From IMG/VR virus record IMGVR_UViG_3300025276_000219, positions 1-23,611 of that record: a stretch of DNA of 23,611 bases. One strand, given 5' to 3'. This stretch comes from a virus. Positions within the stretch are counted from its first letter, which is position 1. Each line of letters opens with the position of its first letter. The position numbers were made by a program, and so were the translations under genes. Shown in pieces: positions 20,129 to 23,611 of this stretch. The notes beneath the pieces were generated by a model, which did no database searches, was not told where the DNA came from, and saw only the letters and a list, made by a program, of their open reading frames with translations.

Positions 20129-20231
20129 CCTGACTGGTTCCTTCCGGTCGGGTGAAGGCATCTCGATATCATGGTGATAGAACACTGACAGTATAGTTCC
20201 CTAAGAGGTTGGTAACCTGCTCCTGCGGAGC
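20129..20231. ncRNA. Hairpin-rich convergent intergenic region, candidate RNA or bidirectional terminator
   Basis: Between the plus-strand gene ending at 20105 and the minus-strand gene ending at 20303 there is no ORF but a series of clean hairpins: CCTGACTGG/CCGGTCGGG (20129-20137 with 20144-20152, 9 pairs, two G-U), TATCA-tgg-TGATA (20167-20179), AGGTT-ggt-AACCT (20206-20218) and GCTCC-tgc-GGAGC (20219-20231). The loop TTCCTT of the first can also pair with AAGG at 20155-20158. No U-tract follows, and the strand is uncertain. Confidence 0.42.
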
Positions 20232-20302
20232 ATACGTGGGAGTATAAATCTGATAGAATTTAGGTGTATAGGTTAATATATATTTATATATTCATACCTT
20301 AC

Positions 20303-20416
20303 CTATAGTGATTCTCTATTAAACAGCCTATTAAGCGAATATCCTATTACACAAAACGATCCAACCACTAGTAATATACCTAGTATCTTCTCTATTATTA
20401 AAAACGTTTCATTCAT
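20303..20416 (-). CDS. Single-pass membrane miniprotein (37 aa)
   Basis: Read on the minus strand, this ORF encodes MNETFLIIEKILGILLVVGS followed by FCVIGYSLNRLFNRESL, one hydrophobic helix with a basic C-terminal end. It is the third gene of the only minus-strand operon, 40 bases after the 84-aa gene, with an ACAAGTT-like sequence 5 bases before its start. It is small enough that chance cannot be excluded. Confidence 0.5.
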   Translation of the reverse strand: MNETFLIIEKILGILLVVGSFCVIGYSLNRLFNRESL

Positions 20417-20456
20417 AATTAACTTGTTATCTTTCTTTATCTACCCTTATTCTCTC

Positions 20457-20711
20457 CTATCCCCACATAACAAATGATGTATAGAGAATTAAAAGGACCA
20501 AGAGACCACCTATTACCATACCGTCGTACTTAACTAAGTGATCATCAATTGGGTCTATATACCGTCCATATGCAAAGAAGGTTATGGCTATCGTCCATAT
20601 TATAGCTATTAGAGCTACTACGGATACAGATACTATGATTGTATACCATATTGCTACTGATACTAGGGTTATTACTCCCCAGACTATTGCCTTTAAATAC
20701 CTTCCTAACAT
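20457..20711 (-). CDS. Membrane protein, three predicted helices (84 aa)
   Basis: Hydrophobic segments span about residues 8-26 (AIVWGVITLVSVAIWYTII), 27-46 (VSVSVVALIAIIWTIAITFF) and 66-83 (MVIGGLLVLLILYTSFVMW), with a polar loop (YGRYIDPIDDHLVKYDG) between the second and third. No family was recognised. Its start is one base after the stop of the 53-aa gene, so both are translated from the same minus-strand transcript. Confidence 0.7.
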   Translation of the reverse strand: MLGRYLKAIVWGVITLVSVAIWYTIIVSVSVVALIAIIWTIAITFFAYGRYIDPIDDHLVKYDGMVIGGLLVLLILYTSFVMWG

Positions 20712-20712
20712 A

Positions 20713-20874
20713 TTACCCGGTTTTTAACACTATCTTATATGCTTCTTCATAAACATCTACCTGTGACATTTTACTTCCTGCGTCAGTCCTTTGGATTTCA
20801 ATGACTTTGTTAAGTAGAGCTTCTCTTTGACCATGCTCATGTGCAGTATATAGTAGATTCTCTATTGTGGACAT
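20713..20874 (-). CDS. Hypothetical protein (53 aa), first gene of the minus-strand operon
   Basis: The product begins MSTIENLLYTAHEHGQREAL and is helical and charged, continuing with VIEIQRTDAGSKMSQVDVYEEAYKIV. No family was recognised. A promoter with correct 20-base spacing lies 25 bases upstream on the minus strand, and the stop is one base from the membrane-protein start. Confidence 0.66.
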   Translation of the reverse strand: MSTIENLLYTAHEHGQREALLNKVIEIQRTDAGSKMSQVDVYEEAYKIVLKTG

Positions 20875-20894
20875 ATCTTATAATGTGTTATATA

Positions 20895-20927
20895 CTTTAA
20901 TATAAGAACTTTTATGGGTTTTTCCAA
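20895..20927 (-). promoter_or_regulatory. Host-type promoter on the minus strand
   Basis: On the minus strand TTG (plus CAA 20925-20927), 20 bases, then TATATTAAAG (plus strand 20895-20904), followed by TATATAA. It has the same spacing as all plus-strand copies. It drives the three-gene minus-strand operon. Confidence 0.75.
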
Positions 20928-20959
20928 CTAAATACGCAAAAATTTTTTAGCAATTTTTT

Positions 20960-20992
20960 TTGGCTATAGCGTTTTTTCTTCGTATATTGGTT
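20960..20992 (+). promoter_or_regulatory. Host-type promoter (TTG-N20-TATATTGG), divergent partner
   Basis: TTG 20960-20962, 20 bases, TATATTGG 20983-20990, with CTTCG before. It points away from the minus-strand promoter 33 bases to the left. Drives the gene at 21017. Confidence 0.75.
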
Positions 20993-20997
20993 TAACG

Positions 20998-21005
20998 CTA
21001 TTTAT
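20998..21005 (+). promoter_or_regulatory. CTATTTAT motif
   Basis: This is the fourth copy of the octamer, here between a host-type promoter and the start codon at 21017. It may be a second, phase-specific promoter core. Confidence 0.22.
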
Positions 21006-21016
21006 AATAAAGCAAT

Positions 21017-21451
21017 ATGCATAAGTTAGACCCACATACACTGTTTTCAATCTTCGAGAAAGGGGATGAAGAGGTATATAAAGAGCATGGATACGAAGAC
21101 GTATTAGATAATCCATTCGTTCTTATGAATATGGTTACCAGAGGCTTAGAGAATTACGATCTTCTATGTATCATATATAACCGTAACTATAAAGAACAGT
21201 TTGCTAATGTACAGCATTTAGTTAAAGATAAATACTTCGCCAAGCTATACAATTATTTACTACGTGTAAACATAGATACAGTAGATGATATATACGAGAT
21301 AGGAGAGTCATATGAGAGAAATGCCTCTAGACAAGCTCTTGATACTTTATTAGACTACTACGAAGATAAGGAAGAGTATGAAAGATGCAGCGTTATAACT
21401 AAGTATATAGAGATGTTAGTATTAGAAGAAGTAAATTCTTTTTTAAAATAG
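21017..21451 (+). CDS. Hypothetical helical protein (144 aa)
   Basis: This all-helical, acidic and Tyr-rich protein begins MHKLDPHTLFSIFEKGDEEV and includes LMNMVTRGLENYDLLCIIYN and ASRQALDTLLDYYEDKEEYE, which suggests a TPR- or HEAT-like helical repeat fold. No family was recognised. It is a single-gene unit between two promoters. Its stop codon begins the TAGTCACTTAAA box of the next promoter. Confidence 0.72.
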   Translation: MHKLDPHTLFSIFEKGDEEVYKEHGYEDVLDNPFVLMNMVTRGLENYDLLCIIYNRNYKEQFANVQHLVKDKYFAKLYNYLLRVNIDTVDDIYEIGESYERNASRQALDTLLDYYEDKEEYERCSVITKYIEMLVLEEVNSFLK

Positions 21452-21463
21452 TCACTTAAATAG

Positions 21464-21496
21464 TTGGCTAACATAGTTATTTTTCGTATCTTTATG
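21464..21496 (+). promoter_or_regulatory. Host-type promoter with TAGTCACTTAAA box
   Basis: TTGGCT from 21464, 20 bases, TATCTTTATG from 21487, TTTTCG before. The upstream TAGTCACTTAAATAG box is the same as at 11296. Drives the gene at 21513. Confidence 0.84.
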
Positions 21497-21512
21497 TATA
21501 AGAGATAGATAT

Positions 21513-21716
21513 ATGAAAACACTAAACTACAACAACACGACTACAAAAGTTCTTAGATTAAACAACAACTATTTTATTACCTCTTGGGAATATATAACTA
21601 CCAAGGAATTTCACGAATTTAAATTATCTAAATCGGTCATCAAACACCCTTCGTTTAAAACCCCTCTTAGTCAAATACTAAATCCAACACAAGAATTTAT
21701 ATCAAAACTTTCTTAA
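21513..21716 (+). CDS. Hypothetical protein (67 aa)
   Basis: This Asn- and Thr-rich small protein begins MKTLNYNNTTTKVLRLNNNY and contains FITSWEYITTKEFHEFKLSK; the second half has Pro-Ser-Phe-Lys-Thr segments. It is probably a small beta-rich fold. No family was recognised. The start is set by a promoter 17 bases upstream and by a leader ending in ATATATG without the AAAGGTT motif. Confidence 0.65.
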   Translation: MKTLNYNNTTTKVLRLNNNYFITSWEYITTKEFHEFKLSKSVIKHPSFKTPLSQILNPTQEFISKLS

Positions 21717-21733
21717 AATAGTCACTTAAAAAG

Positions 21734-21766
21734 TTGTTAGTTACAAAGATATTTCGTATCTTTAAG
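21734..21766 (+). promoter_or_regulatory. Host-type promoter with TAGTCACTTAAA box
   Basis: TTG 21734-21736, 20 bases, TATCTTTAAG 21757-21766, TTTCG before and TATAA after. A TAGTCACTTAAA box lies directly upstream. Drives 21790-22535. Confidence 0.85.
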
Positions 21767-21789
21767 TATAAGATAAAAAGATAAAGGTT

Positions 21790-22161
21790 ATGGCAAATTC
21801 AAACACATTCTCAATTACTAGTCAAAGTCAATTCAATGAAACCCTATTATGGATCTCAGACCTATACAAAGATGTATACGGATCTCGTCCTAGAGGATAT
21901 AACTTCAGCAACTTCACATTTAAGGAGTTAACTGAATTCGTTAATGACCTAAGTAACCAACAAGACAAAGATCTTGCCATAGAGAAGGCTTCTGAAATGA
22001 AGTCTCTTAAAGATGTAATGTCCGTAGGTGCTCCTAATAAGAAGACTGCCTTAAGATGGTTAGACCAAGCGGATGCTTACTTCATGTATGGGGATGATGA
22101 CTTCTATGAAGATAGTATAGAAAAGTACGGATGGGTGTCTAAACAGTATGAACTATGTTAG
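21790..22161 (+). CDS. Hypothetical protein (123 aa)
   Basis: It begins MANSNTFSITSQSQFNETLL and continues with DLYKDVYGSRPRGYNFSNFTF, then acidic helices (ELTEFVNDLSNQQDKDLAIE) and a Tyr/Asp-rich C-terminus (DAYFMYGDDDFYEDSIEKYG). The 'DLYKDVYGSRPRGYNF' element resembles a segment common in small phage proteins of unknown function, from memory. It is soluble in appearance. It starts at AAAGGTTATG and overlaps the septoil-knot gene by 7 bases. Confidence 0.75.
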   Translation: MANSNTFSITSQSQFNETLLWISDLYKDVYGSRPRGYNFSNFTFKELTEFVNDLSNQQDKDLAIEKASEMKSLKDVMSVGAPNKKTALRWLDQADAYFMYGDDDFYEDSIEKYGWVSKQYELC

Positions 22162-22535
22162 GTATAAATTTTTCGAGGCAACTTCGCGCGTTTCGCGCGG
22201 CGGCCTTCGGTATTTTCCTCACACTCGCCTTATTCCTCCCTTCCTTTACCTATGCACAAGCTGTCTTTGTAACTGATTATAAACCTGAGGCTGATGTCAT
22301 AGTCTACGTAACTAAGTATAGAGCAGATGCGGACTTGGTTGTTTTCGTAACTAAATACAAATACGAAGCTAACAGTAGTAATGGTATATGGTTTTACGTT
22401 GATTCTAAGTTTAAAAGTGATAAAAAGGTATTTTTTACTAAATATAGAGCCCAATCCGACGTAAAAGTGTACTATACTCACTATAAAAACCAGTCTAAAT
22501 GGAGAAATTCAGAAAAGTTTCATCTTTTTCATTAA
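22155..22535 (+). CDS. Secreted repeat protein of the 7(1) septoil-knot type
   Basis: Residues 1-36 are a signal peptide (basic RQLRAFRAAAF, hydrophobic GIFLTLALFLPSF, cut site AQA). After it come six copies of a ~13-residue repeat with consensus V-x-[FY]-[VT]-T-K-Y-[KR]-x-x-[AS]-[DN]: FVTDYKPEADV, YVTKYRADADL, FVTKYKYEANS, a variant with FYVDSKFKSDK, FFTKYRAQSDV and YYTHYKNQSKW. This repeat is the signature of the small 7(1) septoil-knot (Septknot) family, as I remember it. The mature protein is ~90 aa, basic and Tyr-rich, destined for the periplasm or outside. The signal-peptide DNA contains a GC-rich palindrome, which suggests recent acquisition from a host. Confidence 0.78.
   Translation: MLGINFSRQLRAFRAAAFGIFLTLALFLPSFTYAQAVFVTDYKPEADVIVYVTKYRADADLVVFVTKYKYEANSSNGIWFYVDSKFKSDKKVFFTKYRAQSDVKVYYTHYKNQSKWRNSEKFHLFH
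22172..22211 (-). repeat. GC-rich palindromic element, copy C (inverted relative to A and B)
   Basis: On the minus strand this reads ACCGAAGG, four bases, CGCGCGAA, matching the 3' half of copy A (ACCGAAGG, five bases, CGCGCGAA). CGCGCG-ttt-CGCGCG (22185-22199) makes a strong hairpin. It lacks the G-rich 5' block of A and B, so it is a divergent or partial copy. It lies in the signal-peptide part of the septoil-knot gene. Confidence 0.55.
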
Positions 22536-22540
22536 AAAAG

Positions 22541-22573
22541 TTGCTAGTCTGCCCAGAATTCAATACCTTCTAT
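22541..22573 (+). promoter_or_regulatory. Host-type promoter variant (TTGCTA-N-TACCTTC)
   Basis: TTG 22541-22543, 20 bases, TACCTTCTA from 22564. It fits TAnnTTTG with one change and lacks the usual TTCG before it. Drives the HD hydrolase through a very AT-rich leader. Confidence 0.65.
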
Positions 22574-22596
22574 ATGTTATATAAATCTTTAGAAAG

Positions 22597-22690
22597 ATAT
22601 AATAATAAAAATATATTTAATTAATAATATAATTATAATAATAAATTTAATAAAAAAAAATATTTAATACATAATAATAATAAATAAAAA
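22597..22690 (+). promoter_or_regulatory. Almost pure A/T 5' leader
   Basis: This 94-base run has a single C (22670) and no G, with many AATAAT and TATTTAA units. It lies between the promoter at 22541 and the AAAAAGGTTACCT motif before the HD gene. As RNA it would be unstructured and could help ribosome loading; as DNA it would be very flexible and easily melted. Confidence 0.7.
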
Positions 22691-22698
22691 GGTTACCT

Positions 22699-23433
22699 AT
22701 GTTAAATGCAGAACAAATACAAAAAAATTGGGATAAACATTTAAAAATTATCAATCACTACATTACCGGTGATAGAAAAGATAAGATACTTAAAATGGTA
22801 GAAACCCTTTCGGAAATCTATATAATGGCTCCTGCAAGCGGTAAAGCTTGGTTTCACAATGCTTTCGCCGGTGGATACGTTGATCACGTGAATAGAGTTG
22901 TACAATACTCCATTAAACAGCATAATTTATATAAAGAAATGGGAGGAACAACCGATTATACCGAAGAGCAATTGGTATTCTCTGCTTTATTCCATGATTT
23001 AGGTAAACTTGGTGATGGTGTTCAACCTAACTACTTACCTCAAACCGATAAATGGAGACAAGATAAGTTATCTGAGAAATATAAGAACAATCCAGATATA
23101 GATTTTATGTTAATTCAAGATAGATCTTTATATATACTTCAGAAATTTGGTATTCAATGTGATCAACAAGAGTTTATAGCTATCAGAATACACGATGGAG
23201 TGTTTGATAAAGCTAACGAAGCTTACTTCTTCAGTCATCAGGAAAGTTCTAGACAAAAAACTAACATGGTTTCAGTATTACACACAGGAGACTTCTTAGC
23301 CTCTAAGGTAGAATACGATTTATGGAAGAAAACTACCCCTTCAGGTGCTTCTAAACCTCAAAATGTTAAAACCTCAACAGGTAGACCAGTAAAATCATCA
23401 GAAGGATTAACTAACTTACTTAAAAACATATAA
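22699..23433 (+). CDS. HD-domain phosphohydrolase
   Basis: This 244-aa protein has the HD metal-binding set: GGYVDHVNRVVQYS (His63), FSALFHDLGKLG (His99-Asp100), IRIHDGVFD, and LHTGDFLASKVEYD (Asp198). HD enzymes cleave phosphoester bonds in nucleotides, cyclic dinucleotides or RNA. The substrate cannot be told, but nucleotide metabolism or destruction of a signal nucleotide are both possible. A Lys/Gln/Ser-rich C-terminal tail (PQNVKTSTGRPVKSSE) looks disordered. Similar proteins occur in T4-like marine phages, from memory. It is followed one base later by the next gene. Confidence 0.87.
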   Translation: MLNAEQIQKNWDKHLKIINHYITGDRKDKILKMVETLSEIYIMAPASGKAWFHNAFAGGYVDHVNRVVQYSIKQHNLYKEMGGTTDYTEEQLVFSALFHDLGKLGDGVQPNYLPQTDKWRQDKLSEKYKNNPDIDFMLIQDRSLYILQKFGIQCDQQEFIAIRIHDGVFDKANEAYFFSHQESSRQKTNMVSVLHTGDFLASKVEYDLWKKTTPSGASKPQNVKTSTGRPVKSSEGLTNLLKNI

Positions 23434-23434
23434 T

Positions 23435-23611
23435 ATGGACTTTCAACCTACAACTTTATTTATAATAGTAGCTATTTTAGTTGCTCTTTCCGGAATACTT
23501 TCGTATATTATTAGAAACCTATTAATACAGGTAGAGAAATACGAAGACATTACAGTAGACCAGACACAGTACCTACAGCGAATATCGGATCTCATTGGAG
23601 ATTCTAAGAAA
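23435..23611 (+). CDS. Membrane protein, 3'-truncated by the window edge (first 59 aa)
   Basis: It begins MDFQPTTLFIIVAILVALSG, with one hydrophobic helix at residues 8-30, followed by a charged, probably coiled-coil start (LLIQVEKYEDITVDQTQYLQ). It is open to the end of the window. The gene starts one base after the HD stop. A good promoter match lies inside it (23481-23513). Confidence 0.68.
   Translation, partial: MDFQPTTLFIIVAILVALSGILSYIIRNLLIQVEKYEDITVDQTQYLQRISDLIGDSKK
23481..23513 (+). promoter_or_regulatory. Possible internal host-type promoter
   Basis: TTG 23481-23483, 20 bases, TATATTATTAG from 23504, with TTTCG before the -7 element, all within the coding sequence of the membrane protein. 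It may drive genes beyond the window, or be chance in a Val/Ser/Tyr-rich region. Confidence 0.4.

Noticed and set aside
20195-20265. Possible tRNA (GGTTGGTAACCT and CTCCTGCGGAG look like D and anticodon arms)
   Set aside because: The loops are 3 bases, position 33 is not T, no TTC-type T arm and no acceptor pairing are found.
22230-22481. Minus-strand ORF inside the septoil-knot gene
   Set aside because: Shadow of the repeat-encoding frame; no promoter or start context.
1-23611. CRISPR array, insertion sequence or integrase
   Set aside because: No regularly spaced repeats, transposase or recombinase motifs were seen on either strand.

Overview
The window looks like part of a large lytic, AT-rich phage genome that infects a member of the Bacteroidetes. 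The phage signs are dense packing, ATGA start/stop overlaps, dozens of tiny unrecognised genes, a thymidylate synthase, a DUF932 protein, an HD hydrolase, a lysozyme-like protein and nearly all genes on one strand. The host assignment rests on two things. One is about 17 copies of a promoter with TTG, exactly 20 bases, then TAnnTTT, which matches the known Bacteroidetes -33/-7 consensus. The other is a small secreted protein that is almost only a type IX secretion (gliding-motility type B) C-terminal sorting domain. No capsid, tail or replication gene is visible, so the phage family cannot be fixed from this window.

Layout. 1-4156: end of a serine hydroxymethyltransferase gene and a sugar-nucleotide/glycosyl cassette (RmlC-like epimerase, two NAD-dependent sugar epimerases/reductases, a glycosyltransferase-like protein), with no host-type promoter visible. 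4195-6202: small proteins, a zinc-finger protein and a degenerate HNH protein. 6217-7685: membrane-anchored lysozyme/transglycosylase-like protein and small genes. 7768-11298: an operon with a DUF932 protein, membrane proteins, the T9SS-domain miniprotein, thymidylate synthase and two more small proteins. 11390-13875: unknown proteins, a small alpha/beta hydrolase and a 34-residue zinc finger, followed by a 150-base structured non-coding stretch. 14108-18597: a run of tiny genes that includes a SWIM zinc finger, a minimal HExxH metallopeptidase and a papain-like cysteine peptidase, ending with a 182-residue conserved protein flanked by two direct copies of a GC-rich hairpin element. 18598-18957: non-coding, with a terminator. 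18958-20105: small genes, each of the first three with its own promoter. 20106-20302: a hairpin-rich convergent intergenic region. 20303-20874: the only minus-strand operon (three tiny genes, two of them membrane proteins). 21017-22535: plus-strand genes ending in a secreted protein of the 7(1) septoil-knot type, whose signal-peptide DNA contains a third GC-rich palindromic element. 22541-23611: an HD-domain hydrolase behind a leader that is almost pure A/T, then the start of a membrane protein.

How it may work. Most transcription units start at host-sigma-like promoters and look like early or host-takeover genes: DNA-binding proteins, two peptidases, small zinc fingers, secreted and membrane proteins. 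SHMT and thymidylate synthase together can supply and use methylene-tetrahydrofolate for dTMP. The glycosyl cassette probably modifies a host surface glycan or a virion component. The points most worth following are the T9SS sorting-domain miniprotein, the septoil-knot protein, the repeated GC-rich hairpins that sit inside coding sequence in different frames, and a duplicated promoter plus 5' hairpin leader ahead of two unrelated genes.
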